Notes: generated by a model not told the origin, from the letters alone. Counted from the stretch's first letter, positions 21,606-31,892 are shown. The stretch: DNA of 41,713 nt from Nitrosopumilaceae archaeon (GCA_030041535.1 JASHNR010000022.1:1-41713), one strand, 5' to 3'. Numbers and translations are program-made.

Positions 21606-24116
21606 CTAGACTAGCGGCTTGTCTCCTTCAACAGGTTCTGACACCTCGGTTACCTCGCCGTCTGTGATTCTTTGGAGAATCTCGGCAGATGCCAATTTGT
21701 GCAGATATTCATTGTTGTTGCCACACCTATATGAAAAGGTACAGCGTGGACATCCTGCTTCGTTTTTGCAGGGACATTCTTGTACTATGTGCAAACTACG
21801 ATCAAATGCCTTTTCTAGTCTATCATACAATGCCTTACTTGCACCATTACCGCCAATTGCAGAATCATACACAAAAATTAGTCCTGATGTGCCAAGAGAG
21901 ATCCCACCCAAGTCTTGTGACACCCCCCCTGTAATCATGTTGCTGCCTTCTATGATTACATGCTCTGTTGCATGATATCCACTTGCTTCTGTATATTCCT
22001 CATTTTCAGACTTGCTTATCTCGACTAGCGGTCTTGGAGCCTTGAAGACAATTCCTTTTGTGACAAAATCATAGTCTAATGGCTTCTCAAGAATGACTTT
22101 TTGGCCTTGTGTCACCTCTTGGCCAAGCTCAATATTGACATAGCCATATACTCGTTTTTGTATGTGTAGTTTGCAAAATGCCACCTCAATTCCATTTGCC
22201 TGTCTTTTCTCAAAAATTGTCTCAATGGTTGGCCACTCTTCCGTAAGTGCCTTTGTATAGTACGGGTAATTTTTTGGAAGATATTCTAATTTTGCAGACA
22301 TGTTCTTTGGATATCCAATCTCCTTTACTCGGTATCTTGTTCCTGCAAGAAAATAGACAGCTGATGGGTGGAGTTCTTCTAATGCAATGGGGAGAATTCT
22401 GTCTCCTACCTTTTTGCCATTTAAGAAAATATCAATTGACTTGCCAATTCCCCTTATGCTATAGTCTTCCAGAAGGTCCTTAATCTGATCAAAGTTTGGC
22501 ACATATCTATTTTCAACTAGAACTAGATTTCCAACATTCAGGTGTCTCTGAATGACATCTTTGTGTTCTGGCAATTCGTGTTTTGCAATAGGTTTATCAC
22601 ATGCCATTGCAAGCACCTGAAATTCTTCAACAAATGGATTTTTTGGGTCTATGTAAATTTGTTCCGTGTCCTCAAAGTAGTCGCTTGGATGATTTTTGTA
22701 ATATTGCGATATTGGATCATTTCCAAGTACCAGAAATGCAAAACCATCTTGGCCTTTTCTTGCAGCCCTTCCAATTCTTTGAACTAGGCGATTGACTGGA
22801 ATGGTAGATGATATAACGCCATCGACATTTCCAACATCTATTCCAAGCTCAAGAGTTGGGGTTGCAGAGACTGCCAACAATTTATCATTTTTGAACAAGT
22901 TTTCAATTGACCGTCTATAGTTTGCCATCAGGCCTGCCCTGTGAACCTTGATGTCTATTTTTTGTCGTCCTGCCTGTAGGGCTAAAAGTTCGGAATTTAG
23001 GTGTGAATTGCTGAAAACCAATGTCTTGCGCTTTTTTGATGCAAGCTTCTTTAGTATGTCAATCATTAAGGCGCGTTGAGTAACAAGGGATGGAAACAGC
23101 ATGCAAAACTCTATTCTTCCCTTCTTCCCAGATCCTGTAACCTGTGTCATGCCAGCCCCAAACAGGCCTTGGCAAAACAAGAGGGCATTTTCAAGTGTGG
23201 CAGAAGATGCCACAAACTGCATCTTGGGGCAGATTCTCTTTAGCCTCTTGATGATATAGTGAACGTTGGAGCCAAAAATTCCAGAATATGTATGAGTTTC
23301 ATCTACTGCCAAAAACTTTATTGTATTTAGTAGTGTAGCAAACTTTGTCCTATGCCAGAGATGATAATGCAGCACATCAAAGTTTGTTATTATTATCTCT
23401 GGAGAAGCATACATGATTTCTTTTCTTTCAGTCTCCTTTGTATCTCCATCAAAAACTGCAATTCCTAGATTGAGTCTGTCTGCAATCTCCTTTATCTTTG
23501 GATATTGATCACGTGACAGGGACTTGGTTGGATAGACAAAGAGGGCATAAACGCTATGCCTTGGTGCCTTTGAATCAATTATTTTTTGCATTATTGGTAT
23601 GACAAAGGCCTCTGTCTTGCCTGATGCTGTTGGCGCAGTTATGATTACATTTTTTCCAAATACAATATCATGAATGGCATCTTCCTGAAATTTGTAAAAT
23701 TTTGAAATCCCTTTTGCTTTTAACACATCTATTATTCTCTCATCTAATCCCGAGTCGTCAACGGTAGAGCCCATCTTGGGGTCTGGCTCTATAATTGATT
23801 TGAAATGTGATACGTAATGTTTTTTTGAGAACAATACTGACTTGGTCAACTCGTCAATCTTTGAATCTCCTATCATCTTTTTGATCTCATCTTCACTTTG
23901 AAGCAGACCCTCTTTCTCTAGTGTATTTTGAGATTCTTTCTTGGTTGGGGTCTGCCCAATGTCAAATTTTAGCAGAAAATCAAGATACGCCTCATCTAAA
24001 TTCTTGTTATAGTCTATTACATCTTCAATCTTGCAGTGTGCACAACCAAATAGGATTTTTTGATTAAATGTTCTTTGAACTTCTAACTTGGATTTGCATT
24101 TGGGGCACGAGTGCAT
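21606..24116 (-). CDS. MrfA/Hrq1-like superfamily 2 helicase with DUF1998 tail
   Basis: An 836-residue ATP-dependent DNA helicase. It starts with a zinc ribbon (CPKC...CAHC, residues 4-28), followed by SF2 motifs: Walker A APTASGKT at 161-168, DETH at 272-275, SATLE, and the second RecA domain ending QRIGRAARKGQDG. The C-terminal part has the DUF1998 pattern, with a cysteine cluster CPCKNEAGCPRCTFSYRCG that binds a metal in MrfA. MrfA in bacteria and fungal Hrq1 work on DNA crosslinks and adducts, so a role in lesion repair is likely. Length is close to the family norm and no motif is missing. Confidence 0.88.
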   Translation of the reverse strand: MHSCPKCKSKLEVQRTFNQKILFGCAHCKIEDVIDYNKNLDEAYLDFLLKFDIGQTPTKKESQNTLEKEGLLQSEDEIKKMIGDSKIDELTKSVLFSKKHYVSHFKSIIEPDPKMGSTVDDSGLDERIIDVLKAKGISKFYKFQEDAIHDIVFGKNVIITAPTASGKTEAFVIPIMQKIIDSKAPRHSVYALFVYPTKSLSRDQYPKIKEIADRLNLGIAVFDGDTKETERKEIMYASPEIIITNFDVLHYHLWHRTKFATLLNTIKFLAVDETHTYSGIFGSNVHYIIKRLKRICPKMQFVASSATLENALLFCQGLFGAGMTQVTGSGKKGRIEFCMLFPSLVTQRALMIDILKKLASKKRKTLVFSNSHLNSELLALQAGRQKIDIKVHRAGLMANYRRSIENLFKNDKLLAVSATPTLELGIDVGNVDGVISSTIPVNRLVQRIGRAARKGQDGFAFLVLGNDPISQYYKNHPSDYFEDTEQIYIDPKNPFVEEFQVLAMACDKPIAKHELPEHKDVIQRHLNVGNLVLVENRYVPNFDQIKDLLEDYSIRGIGKSIDIFLNGKKVGDRILPIALEELHPSAVYFLAGTRYRVKEIGYPKNMSAKLEYLPKNYPYYTKALTEEWPTIETIFEKRQANGIEVAFCKLHIQKRVYGYVNIELGQEVTQGQKVILEKPLDYDFVTKGIVFKAPRPLVEISKSENEEYTEASGYHATEHVIIEGSNMITGGVSQDLGGISLGTSGLIFVYDSAIGGNGASKALYDRLEKAFDRSLHIVQECPCKNEAGCPRCTFSYRCGNNNEYLHKLASAEILQRITDGEVTEVSEPVEGDKPLV

Positions 24117-24212
24117 TATACCACAGAAACATGCTGTATGATTTAATTTTTAGTTACATGTGGAATTTCACTTGAAGTCAAACATTTAAGCAAGAAATTC
24201 TAGCTTGAGCTG

Positions 24213-25103
24213 TTGGTAGTACTTGTAACAGGAGCTACGGGATTTATAGGAACAAAACTAGTCGACAAGCTGATTGGGCGAGGAGATGAAGTAACTGCGC
24301 TTGTACGTACAGGACAAATCCCAAATCCAAAAGTTAAGGTAGTTACAGGAGACCTTACTTATCTTGACTTTGACTTTATAGATGATCAATATGATGTAGT
24401 GTACCATCTTGCGGCTGCATGGCCAGGTGAGAAGGACAAGAAACTGCAGAGAAAGGTAAACTATGATGGGGCAGTTAACCTGTTCAACAAGATAAAGGAC
24501 AAGACCAAGTTCTTTGTGTATGTCTCAGGTCTTGGTGCTTTTGGGGACACAAAAGGAAACATGATAGATGAGAACACAAGTCCGAGCCCAAATACAGACT
24601 ATGCCAAGATTAGACTAGAAGCACAAAAGTATCTTGAAGACAACTGCCGACAAAACGGAATTCCGTTTAGTGTTGTGTATCTTGGAGATGTGTATGGCAA
24701 CGGTGGTTGGTTCAAATCCATGATGATTGAAAGGCTCAAGAAAGGCTCGTTTAAAATTCCAGGTTCTGGAAAATATTATAGAAGCTTTGTCCACGTAGAC
24801 GATGTTGCATCTGCATTGATATCAATTGCAGAGAAGAATCAGACAAACCAGTCATTTGTCGTAACTGATTCTAATCCTGTCATGTTTTCAGAGTTTGTAA
24901 GTTTTGTATGCTCCAAATTGGGTGTAAAAATACCAGGAACCATTCCAACGTTTCTTGCAAAAAGTGTTCTGGGTTCAGATTTTGTAACCTTGCTTACAAC
25001 ATCGGTCAAGGCATCAAACTCAAAAATATCAAAAATATACAATCTTGCATATCCGTCATATCAAGAGGGAGTAAGCTCTGCTGTCTTGGAAATAAAATCC
25101 TGA
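24213..25103 (+). CDS. NAD-dependent epimerase/dehydratase
   Basis: A 296-residue extended SDR. The nucleotide-binding LVTGATGFIGTKLVD lies at the N-terminus, YVSGLGAFGD gives the Ser region, and YAKIRLEAQKYLED supplies the YxxxK-like catalytic pair (Y-A-K-I-R, where the spacing differs). VYGNGGWF and FVHVDDVASALI are typical of the sugar-nucleotide or sterol-type epimerase branch. The substrate is not inferable. The start is TTG 24213. Three genes follow in the same direction with short gaps (epimerase, UbiE-like methyltransferase, TatA-like), so they may form an operon. Confidence 0.85.
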   Translation: MVVLVTGATGFIGTKLVDKLIGRGDEVTALVRTGQIPNPKVKVVTGDLTYLDFDFIDDQYDVVYHLAAAWPGEKDKKLQRKVNYDGAVNLFNKIKDKTKFFVYVSGLGAFGDTKGNMIDENTSPSPNTDYAKIRLEAQKYLEDNCRQNGIPFSVVYLGDVYGNGGWFKSMMIERLKKGSFKIPGSGKYYRSFVHVDDVASALISIAEKNQTNQSFVVTDSNPVMFSEFVSFVCSKLGVKIPGTIPTFLAKSVLGSDFVTLLTTSVKASNSKISKIYNLAYPSYQEGVSSAVLEIKS

Positions 25104-25137
25104 TTGACATATAATATGTATCACAGTCTGGGTTTAT

Positions 25138-25827
25138 GTGGGCCTTGGAAGCAGTTGGGGACAGGTACTAGATGTTCTGGAGCAAATAATTCCAGTCTAT
25201 GACAGGGTCAACTCGTTTATCTCCCTTGGAAAGGACTTGGAGTTCAGAGAGCGTGGAATCCGCGGTCGAGTAAACAAGGGAGACTGGGTTCTTGATGCAG
25301 GTTCTGGATTTGGCAACATGTCAAAGACTGCAATGAAAATCTGCAACGATGATCTGCATGTAACATTATACGATCCTCTAAGACCAATGTTGAAGAACAC
25401 AAGCAGACTGTTTGCAAAAACTCCTGCTCTGACCTGTGGCGTCTTTGAGCACATACCGTTCCAAGACGAGAATTTTGATGCAGTAATTTGTGGATACTCG
25501 TTGCGTGATGCAATCAGTCTTAGAACGGCAATATCTGAAATACACCGTGTCTTAAAAAAAGGGGGACGATTTGTTATTGTTGATCTTGGCAAACCAGACA
25601 ACCTGCTGATTAGGACAGGTGTCTCATTTTACTTGCGGGTCTTTCTTCCTGTTATTGCACTGGCTGCAGGCGGAAAACTGGGATTGAAATTTGCAGCGCT
25701 TTATGACACGTACAGATTGTGGCCACAAAATAAAAAACTCAAATCACTGCTTCTTGAAAAGTTTGCAAGAGTTGAATTTGATACCGGGATGATGGGCGGA
25801 GCAGTAATAGTTGCCGCTTACAAATAG
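25138..25827 (+). CDS. UbiE/MenG-like methyltransferase
   Basis: A 229-residue SAM-dependent methyltransferase with the UbiE layout: YDRVNSFISLGKDLEFRER near the N-terminus, motif I LDAGSGFGNMS, motif II YDPLRPM, FQDENFDAVICGYSLRD (motif IV/V region) and VLKKGGRFVIVDLGKP. Family members C-methylate demethylmenaquinone or a related quinone precursor; thaumarchaea use menaquinone-type quinones, so that role is plausible. The C-terminal part has a hydrophobic segment (FLPVIALAAGGKLGLKFAAL) that could sit on the membrane surface. The start is GTG 25138, 35 bases after the epimerase stop. Confidence 0.82.
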   Translation: MGLGSSWGQVLDVLEQIIPVYDRVNSFISLGKDLEFRERGIRGRVNKGDWVLDAGSGFGNMSKTAMKICNDDLHVTLYDPLRPMLKNTSRLFAKTPALTCGVFEHIPFQDENFDAVICGYSLRDAISLRTAISEIHRVLKKGGRFVIVDLGKPDNLLIRTGVSFYLRVFLPVIALAAGGKLGLKFAALYDTYRLWPQNKKLKSLLLEKFARVEFDTGMMGGAVIVAAYK

Positions 25828-25864
25828 TCTAAAGCTTTAATTTTGGAAGGGGCAAAATCACTGC

Positions 25865-26221
25865 GTGACAGATTTCTCCCTTGTCATAATGGGCAATGAC
25901 TGGATAATGATAGCATTTGTGGCACTAGTGATGTTGCTTGGAACAAAACGTATGCCAGAGGCATCAAAAAAGATAGGGAAAATTATGGGACAATTCAACA
26001 AAACAAAAAACATTGTACAAGACGAGATCCAAAAGGCCAAGGGTGATTTTAGCATACCAATACAGGGACCAGCGACTTCGGAGAGGCAAAAACTAGAGGT
26101 TATGGCGCAGACTCTTGGAATAGATTCTAAAGACAAGACCGATGACGATCTGAAAAATCTGATCTCATCCAAACTTGGAGGGACAAATGTTGGTAAAGGA
26201 TCTGAACAGCCTACCAAGTAA
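25865..26221 (+). CDS. tatA: TatA/TatB-like protein translocase subunit
   Basis: TatA-type proteins form the membrane-weakening component of the twin-arginine pathway, which exports folded proteins. The 118-residue product has a single N-terminal membrane helix (WIMIAFVALVMLLG), the short hinge TKRMPEASKKIG and an amphipathic helix (KKIGKIMGQFNKTKNIV), which is the family layout. The C-terminal 65 residues are charged and end with a SAP-like DDDLKNLISSKLG. No tatC lies in the window. The start is GTG 25865, behind GGAAGGGG. Confidence 0.85.
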   Translation: MTDFSLVIMGNDWIMIAFVALVMLLGTKRMPEASKKIGKIMGQFNKTKNIVQDEIQKAKGDFSIPIQGPATSERQKLEVMAQTLGIDSKDKTDDDLKNLISSKLGGTNVGKGSEQPTK

Positions 26222-26243
26222 GATGCGATCTGTTCTCAACAAA

Positions 26244-26251
26244 TTTAAATA
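26244..26251 (+). promoter_or_regulatory. TATA box for glutamate dehydrogenase
   Basis: TTTAAATA is centred about 30 bases before the TTG start at 26278, placing transcription initiation within a few bases of the codon. GGAG at 26261-26264 lies between them but would be outside a leaderless transcript. Confidence 0.4.
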
Positions 26252-26277
26252 CAATACCTAGGAGACAATCGGTAAGT

Positions 26278-27525
26278 TTGAACAAGATAGATCCATGGCA
26301 GAATGCACTAAAACAACTTGCGTCTGCTGCAAAGATTTTAAAACTTGATCCAGGCGTACATGAAATGCTTGCATCACCAAAAAAAGTCTTGACTGTTTCT
26401 CTTCCAATAAAAATGGATGATGGAAGAATCAAAGTTTTCACAGGATTTCGATCTCAGCATAATGATTTTAGGGGACCATTCAAAGGTGGAATAAGATATC
26501 ATCCCGATGTAACAATAGAAGAAGTAAAAGCGCTTTCCATGTGGATGACTTGGAAGTGTTCAATAGTTGATGTTCCCTTTGGAGGAGGAAAGGGTGGAAT
26601 CATTTGTGATCCTAAAAGACTCTCTGCTGGAGAAAAGGAGAGGCTGACGCGAAGATACGCATATGCTATTTCTGAAATAATAGGACCTGGCAAAGATGTA
26701 CCTGCTCCCGATGTTTACACAACAGGAAAGGAGATGGCACAGATAATGGATGTTTACAGTGTGATGCACGGGCAAGGAGAGCCCGGCGTAATTACTGGCA
26801 AACCGCTTTCTATAGGAGGTTCCCAGGCAAGAAATGTTGCAACAGGCCTTGGGGTGTCATACTGCGTAAGAGAAGCTGCCAAGAAACTTGGATTGAGACT
26901 AAAAGGCGCAAAGGTTGTAGTGCAGGGATATGGAAATGCTGCAACATATGCTGCAGAGTATATAGAAAAAATGGGCGCAAAAATAATTGCAGTCAGTGAC
27001 TCTAAAGGTTCTATAATAAACACAAAGGGACTAGATTCCAAAAAAGTACTAGAGTACAAGAACAAGAATGGAAGTGTAGTAGGATACCCTGGAAGCAAAA
27101 AGATCACTACAGAACAACTTCTCACTACTCCCTGTGACGTATTGGTACCAGCAGCTCTTGAAAATCAGATAACACCACAGATTGCAAAAAATGTTGATTG
27201 TAAGATAGTTGCAGAGGCAGCAAATGGCCCGACAACTCCAGAAGCTGATGAGGTTTTGTTCAAGAACAAGATTACAGTCATCCCAGATATACTGGCAAAC
27301 TCTGGAGGCGTATGCATTTCATACCTGGAATGGGTACAGAACTTGCAGAGATACTATTGGTCATTTGACGAGGTAGCAGGCAAGATGGAACACCACATTG
27401 TCAGGGGGTTCAATGACACACTTGCTTTATCAAAGAAGCACAACGTTGACATGAGAAAAGCAAGCATGGTGCTTGCCGTAGGACGAGTCTTAGAGGCGTA
27501 TGATGCAAGAGGCCTCTGGCCATAA
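26278..27525 (+). CDS. gdhA: Glutamate dehydrogenase
   Basis: Catalyses reversible reductive amination of 2-oxoglutarate, the main ammonia entry route in many archaea. The 415-residue protein has FRSQHNDFRGPFKGGIRYHP and the catalytic lysine in VPFGGGKGGI, then PAPDVYTTGKEMAQIMD, the Rossmann loop VQGYGNAA in the second domain and PAALENQIT, ending in a normal-length C-terminal helix. Cofactor preference (NAD or NADP) cannot be set by eye; the residue after the second strand is Ser (AVSDSKG), which leans to neither. The start is TTG 26278. Important in an organism that oxidises and assimilates ammonia. Confidence 0.96.
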   Translation: MNKIDPWQNALKQLASAAKILKLDPGVHEMLASPKKVLTVSLPIKMDDGRIKVFTGFRSQHNDFRGPFKGGIRYHPDVTIEEVKALSMWMTWKCSIVDVPFGGGKGGIICDPKRLSAGEKERLTRRYAYAISEIIGPGKDVPAPDVYTTGKEMAQIMDVYSVMHGQGEPGVITGKPLSIGGSQARNVATGLGVSYCVREAAKKLGLRLKGAKVVVQGYGNAATYAAEYIEKMGAKIIAVSDSKGSIINTKGLDSKKVLEYKNKNGSVVGYPGSKKITTEQLLTTPCDVLVPAALENQITPQIAKNVDCKIVAEAANGPTTPEADEVLFKNKITVIPDILANSGGVCISYLEWVQNLQRYYWSFDEVAGKMEHHIVRGFNDTLALSKKHNVDMRKASMVLAVGRVLEAYDARGLWP

Positions 27526-27554
27526 ACTGATTCTTTACCTTTCGATGATATGCA

Positions 27555-27782
27555 ATGACCAAAGCATTTGTAGCTATTCATTGTGAGACTGGAAAAGAGT
27601 CGCAGGTAATTCGAAAACTTGACGAGATAAGGGGGATAAAAAATGTCACAGGTGTCCTTGGCCTTTATGATGTTATAATAGAAGTAGAATCTAATGATTC
27701 AATTACTCTGGAACAGGTCGTTACAAGATACATACGCAAAGTGCCTTACGTACTTTCTACCATGACACTAATTGTGATCTAA
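27555..27782 (+). CDS. Stand-alone Lrp/AsnC ligand-binding (RAM) domain protein
   Basis: A 75-residue protein comprising only the ferredoxin-like RAM domain of the Lrp/AsnC family: TKAFVAIHCETGKESQVIRK, then GIKNVTGVLGLYDVIIEVES and a final strand YVLSTMTLIVI. It has no DNA-binding helix-turn-helix. Such proteins bind amino acids as dimers or octamers and can modulate full-length Lrp regulators. The position 29 bases after glutamate dehydrogenase suggests sensing of glutamate or another amino acid tied to nitrogen status. Confidence 0.85.
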   Translation: MTKAFVAIHCETGKESQVIRKLDEIRGIKNVTGVLGLYDVIIEVESNDSITLEQVVTRYIRKVPYVLSTMTLIVI

Positions 27783-27831
27783 AATATTCTTTCCAGTAGA
27801 TATCAAAAAATAAAAATTAAAAGATCTGAAT

Positions 27832-28182
27832 TTAAGAGGTGCTAAACGAGTGACCGCAAGAGCATGACTTGGTCACGTTTGGATTGTTTATCTTAAATCC
27901 AGCGCCCATTAGGCTCTCGATGTAGTCAATATTTGCGCCTTTGAGGTATTCAGCACTATAACTGTCCACGATCATCTTTACACCATTCTCTTCGATCAGG
28001 AGATCATCTTCTTCGGCCTGTTTTTCAAAGCCCATTCCGTATGACAATCCTGAGCATCCGCCGCCCTGTACGTAAACTCGCAGAAACTCTGGTTTCTCTG
28101 CTTCTTCTTTCATGAAAGCAGTTACCTTTTCTGCTGCCTTTGGTGTGATTGTGACAAGTTTTGTTGTCTGTGTATTGCTCAT
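27832..28182 (-). CDS. HesB/IscA-family iron-sulfur carrier
   Basis: A-type carrier that delivers iron-sulfur clusters to target enzymes. The 116-residue protein has the three conserved cysteines: one in GGGCSGLSYGM and two in SCSCGHSFS at the C-terminus, with VDSYSAEYLKGANIDYIES between. It closely fits the ErpA/IscA length. The IscU-like scaffold at 40950-41390 may hand clusters to it, although they are not in one operon. The next gene, a carbon-fixation crotonase, does not need a cluster. Confidence 0.92.
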   Translation of the reverse strand: MSNTQTTKLVTITPKAAEKVTAFMKEEAEKPEFLRVYVQGGGCSGLSYGMGFEKQAEEDDLLIEENGVKMIVDSYSAEYLKGANIDYIESLMGAGFKINNPNVTKSCSCGHSFSTS

Positions 28183-28264
28183 AAGTCAAACTTGGCATCT
28201 AAATTATAATAATCTTTTCATACCGGGCATATTAGGAATGGATGGCAGTAAGAAGGCAGTTTTT

Positions 28265-29026
28265 CTATTTCTTTGACTTGTTTACAAAGGCAGTCATTCT
28301 CTCGGCTCTATCTGGGTGTGTAAAGCACAGCCCCCATGTGTAAAGCTCAAGTGCAAGGCCTGTATCGATATCTGAGTTTCTACCCTTGTTTATTGCAACC
28401 TTTGACATTCTAACTGCCATGGGGGAGTTTTGTGCAATCGTCTTGGCAACGTTTGTAGTCTCTTCCATTAATTTTGCAAGCTCGACTACCTTGTTTACCA
28501 GTCCCATCTCTTTTGCCTCGTCTGATTTTATCATTCTTCCAGTGTAGATCAAATCCTTTGCCTGTGATATTCCGATGATTCTCTGCAGTCTTTGTGTGCC
28601 ACCCCATCCAGGACAGACTCCAATTGTAACCTCGGGCTGGCCCATTCTTGCAGTATCTGCAGCTATTCTCATGTCGCATGCAAGTGCAAGCTCGCATCCG
28701 CCACCGAGTGCAAATCCATTGACTGCCGCAATTGTTGGCCTGCTACAATTTTCTACGGTAAAAGTCAGAAGATGACCTACCTTGGCATATGCCTCAGCCT
28801 CAATTGGCGTAATAGTTGACATGTATGCAATGTCTGCACCTGCAGAGAATGCCTTGTCTCCCTCGCCTGTGATAATTACTACCTTTACTGAATCGTCAGT
28901 TTCTATTTCTTTGAATACTCTGATGATGTCATTTGCAACATCCATGTTCATGGCGTTAAGCTTGTCTGGCCTGTTTATCTTGACGGTGCAGATTCCATCT
29001 GATTTTGAAACAATAACAAGAGACAT
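28265..29026 (-). CDS. Crotonase: probable 3-hydroxypropionyl-CoA dehydratase/crotonyl-CoA hydratase
   Basis: Enoyl-CoA hydratase family, 253 residues. Seen: [13 protein letters not shown], the oxyanion segment [29 protein letters not shown] with the first catalytic Glu and [17 protein letters not shown] with the second. In Nitrosopumilus the homologous enzyme (Nmar_1308, from memory) serves two hydration steps of the thaumarchaeal 3HP/4HB cycle and lies beside the 3-hydroxypropionate-CoA ligase gene. The same adjacency here, with the ligase only 26 bases upstream on the same strand, strongly supports that role. Both genes are probably one operon. Confidence 0.92.
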   Translation of the reverse strand: MSLVIVSKSDGICTVKINRPDKLNAMNMDVANDIIRVFKEIETDDSVKVVIITGEGDKAFSAGADIAYMSTITPIEAEAYAKVGHLLTFTVENCSRPTIAAVNGFALGGGCELALACDMRIAADTARMGQPEVTIGVCPGWGGTQRLQRIIGISQAKDLIYTGRMIKSDEAKEMGLVNKVVELAKLMEETTNVAKTIAQNSPMAVRMSKVAINKGRNSDIDTGLALELYTWGLCFTHPDRAERMTAFVNKSKK

Positions 29027-29052
29027 GTTGGGACTCTAAAAACTAGAGGAAA

Positions 29053-31185
29053 TTAAACCTTGTCTGGCTTTTGCTTTCCCCATTGGTGTAAAGCAGCGGC
29101 TGTTGCTACCCAGTTTCTAATGTCGTCATATACTGGAACATTGTGTTTCTCAATTAGCGCTGAGACCTTTTGTGTGTAAGGACCGCCATTTCCACCTACA
29201 AGCAATGGTTTTTTCCCTTGCTTTGAGAATTCTCCTAGGTAGTCAATTATTGTCTCCTCCAGTGGATCATCTTGGAACACAAACCACGGCATTACAATGT
29301 CGATGTTTGGATCGTCCAGGAACTTTTGAATTGCATATCTGTAATCGTCGGCATTTGCTCCGCCGGTAACGTCAGCAGGATTGCCATTTCCAATTACATA
29401 TGTTGCAGGATAGTGCTCTTTCATCTCTTTTATTGTAGCCTCTGTGACTTTGCCAAGCTCCAATCCAAACTTTTCAAACTGGTCAATTGCTCCAATCATT
29501 GGACCTGCTCCGTTGCTCACTAGAGCAACTCTTGGACCTTTGGCATGTGGTTGCCATGCAAGTCCCTTGACAACAGATGCAAGTTCCTGATAGCTCTCTA
29601 CTGAGATTATGCCAGCTTGCTTGAAGGCGCCCATGATGATTGCGTTAGAGCCTCCAAGTGAGCCTGTATGCGATGCTGCTTGCTTTGCACCAAGTGCGGT
29701 TCTTCCACTCTTCCATATCACAATGGGCTTTTTCTTCTCTTGCATCACGCGTTTTGCAGTCTCGATGAATTTACGCCCGTCTCCAAATCCTTCTACATAA
29801 AGTGCAATTACCTTGGTCTGTGGGTCATTTGCCAAGTACCAAATCATGTCAGCTTCGTCTACATCTGACCTGTTTCCGTAACTTACCATTTTAGATAATC
29901 CAAAAGAATCTGCCGTCTCAAGGAAACTAATTCCCATTGTTCCACTCTGGGAAAGCAATGCTACTGAACCTTGTTTTGCACGAACCATTCTTGCCTGACC
30001 CTGGAACGCACAATCAAGTCTGTTTGCTGCATTGAACATGCCTATGCAGTTTGGACCAATTATTCTAATCTTGTTTTGCTCTGAGAGTCTCTTTATCTCA
30101 GCTTCATATGCAGCTCGCTCTCCGCCAAGCTCCTTTCCTCCGCCTGATACTATCACAACATTGTGGATTCCCTTCTTTGCACACGTCTCAAGTACTGGCG
30201 CGGTAATAGAGAGGTCTACACATACGACAACAAGATCCACAGGATCCTGTATTGCCTCAAGAGATGGGTAACACTTGATTCCAAGAATCTCATCTGCTTT
30301 TGGATTTATTGGGTATACTTTTCCTTTGTAGTCGTGCTTTGCAATACTATCAAGTACAGAGTTGCCGACCTTTCCTGGAGTGGCAGATGCGCCAACCAGT
30401 GCAACTGATTGTGGGGTAAAGAATGTCTCCATGAATTCTATGTTAGGTTGAGCTTTTGAGATTGCGCCCTTTTGGACCTCTTTTTTTAGAATTATCTTTG
30501 CATCTACAACATAGTATGATTTTGGATATACCACAATTGGGTTAAAATCCACGCTGTCAAAATAATCTGCATTGTCAACTCCTATCTTTCCAATCTGAAC
30601 TAGTGCCTTTGCAAGCATGTTCAGATCAATTGGCTTGCTGCCTCTGTACCCATGAAGTATCTTGGAGCCTTTCAGTTCCGCAAGCATTGATTTTGCATCA
30701 TCGATACTGATTGGAAGCATTCTAAATGCCACATCCTTGAATATCTCAGTCAAGATTCCACCAAGTCCTACCATTATGACAGGACCGAACTGGTGGTCAT
30801 TTTGCAATCCAACTATGAGCTCAACTCCTTGCGGAACCATCTTTTCAAGCAAAATTCCTTTTAACTGCACACCTTTCTTCTTGGAGAGCCTAGAGTACAT
30901 GTCAGTGAAGGCCTTCTTTACCTCCTTTTCATTTTGTAAGCCGACCTTGACTCCTCCGACATCTGTCTTGTGAAGAATTTGTGGTGATACTACTTTCATG
31001 ACAAGAGGAAACCCTAGTTTTTTAGCTGCACGTGTTGCCTCTTTTGCATTATTTACAAGTGCATATCCTGGCACCTTGACTCCATATTTTTTTAAAACTG
31101 CTTTTGAGAGTTCTTCTGTTATTACCTTGTGATCTGTTGATATGGTTTGTTCAAAAACTTTCTTGACTGCGCTCAAAGTAAACAC
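29053..31185 (-). CDS. ADP-forming acyl-CoA synthetase: probable 3-hydroxypropionate-CoA ligase
   Basis: A 710-residue fused NDP-forming acyl-CoA synthetase. The ATP-grasp part comes first (residues 20-240, with [20 protein letters not shown]), then the CoA-binding domain (from 255, [18 protein letters not shown]) and the ligase domain with phosphohistidine segment SHTGSL (His506). Thaumarchaea use such ADP-forming ligases in place of AMP-forming enzymes to activate 3-hydroxypropionate and 4-hydroxybutyrate, saving energy. The neighbouring crotonase matches the Nmar_1309-1308 arrangement, so the 3-hydroxypropionate form is favoured over the 4-hydroxybutyrate paralog. Substrate is inferred from context. 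Confidence 0.9.
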   Translation of the reverse strand: MFTLSAVKKVFEQTISTDHKVITEELSKAVLKKYGVKVPGYALVNNAKEATRAAKKLGFPLVMKVVSPQILHKTDVGGVKVGLQNEKEVKKAFTDMYSRLSKKKGVQLKGILLEKMVPQGVELIVGLQNDHQFGPVIMVGLGGILTEIFKDVAFRMLPISIDDAKSMLAELKGSKILHGYRGSKPIDLNMLAKALVQIGKIGVDNADYFDSVDFNPIVVYPKSYYVVDAKIILKKEVQKGAISKAQPNIEFMETFFTPQSVALVGASATPGKVGNSVLDSIAKHDYKGKVYPINPKADEILGIKCYPSLEAIQDPVDLVVVCVDLSITAPVLETCAKKGIHNVVIVSGGGKELGGERAAYEAEIKRLSEQNKIRIIGPNCIGMFNAANRLDCAFQGQARMVRAKQGSVALLSQSGTMGISFLETADSFGLSKMVSYGNRSDVDEADMIWYLANDPQTKVIALYVEGFGDGRKFIETAKRVMQEKKKPIVIWKSGRTALGAKQAASHTGSLGGSNAIIMGAFKQAGIISVESYQELASVVKGLAWQPHAKGPRVALVSNGAGPMIGAIDQFEKFGLELGKVTEATIKEMKEHYPATYVIGNGNPADVTGGANADDYRYAIQKFLDDPNIDIVMPWFVFQDDPLEETIIDYLGEFSKQGKKPLLVGGNGGPYTQKVSALIEKHNVPVYDDIRNWVATAAALHQWGKQKPDKV

Positions 31186-31397
31186 TCCTTTTTGCTTGCA
31201 TAGAATCCACTCTGCATTCTAGTTTGAGATATCATAACTAGATCCGAGTCTTGATGTCATTATATTAAACTTTTTGTCAAATTAGAACTCTATCTAGTAG
31301 TTTCTTTTATTGGAAGAATCTTACTGTGTGAATCTACGCCAGTTTTTTAAAGTTTGAAGATTCAATAATATTATATTTTGAAAACAGGAAAAAGGAA

Positions 31398-31892
31398 ATG
31401 AAACCAACATCATATTACATTGCAGTATCAGGTTGTATAGCGCTAATCGTATTCGGGGTCTATCTCTCAAACTGGACATACTATTATTATCTGTGGAAAA
31501 TGGATGCTGCACGGGTTTTGTTATCAAGCATGCAATCTACATCAAACCCGAACTCTCTTGAATCTTATATCGAAGCAACAAAGACTGTATTGCCAGAAGA
31601 TGGAAACCCAGTATGGCTATTCCCTACAGAGGATACAGACTTTAGATTGATTCAAGGAGATCTGCAGACAATGCTACAAACTGCAAATAATATTGCTGAG
31701 GTATCTTTTAATAGCAACAACTTTCATAGTGGAATTTTAAACATTCATGCACAAGCTGCAGTAATCACGATCAATCTGCTTGATGCCGAGTCTGAGGTAT
31801 GGGTCTCACCTGCTTTCCTACTTGCAAATTCTGTCTGGATAGTTGGTGTGGCAGGAATGTGGAAACTTGCACCAAAATACAGAAAGTTGTAA
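31398..31892 (+). CDS. Two-helix membrane protein of unknown function
   Basis: A 164-residue protein with an N-terminal membrane helix (YYIAVSGCIALIVFGVYLSN), a roughly 110-residue polar domain probably outside the membrane, and a C-terminal helix (LLANSVWIVGVAGMWKLAP) with a basic end. The N-terminal TYYYYLWKMDAARVLL is aromatic-rich. No family is recognised. A TATA-like TTATATTT at 31371-31378 and AAAGG before the ATG support the start. The next gene begins five bases after the stop, so the two exported products probably act together. Confidence 0.65.
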   Translation: MKPTSYYIAVSGCIALIVFGVYLSNWTYYYYLWKMDAARVLLSSMQSTSNPNSLESYIEATKTVLPEDGNPVWLFPTEDTDFRLIQGDLQTMLQTANNIAEVSFNSNNFHSGILNIHAQAAVITINLLDAESEVWVSPAFLLANSVWIVGVAGMWKLAPKYRKL

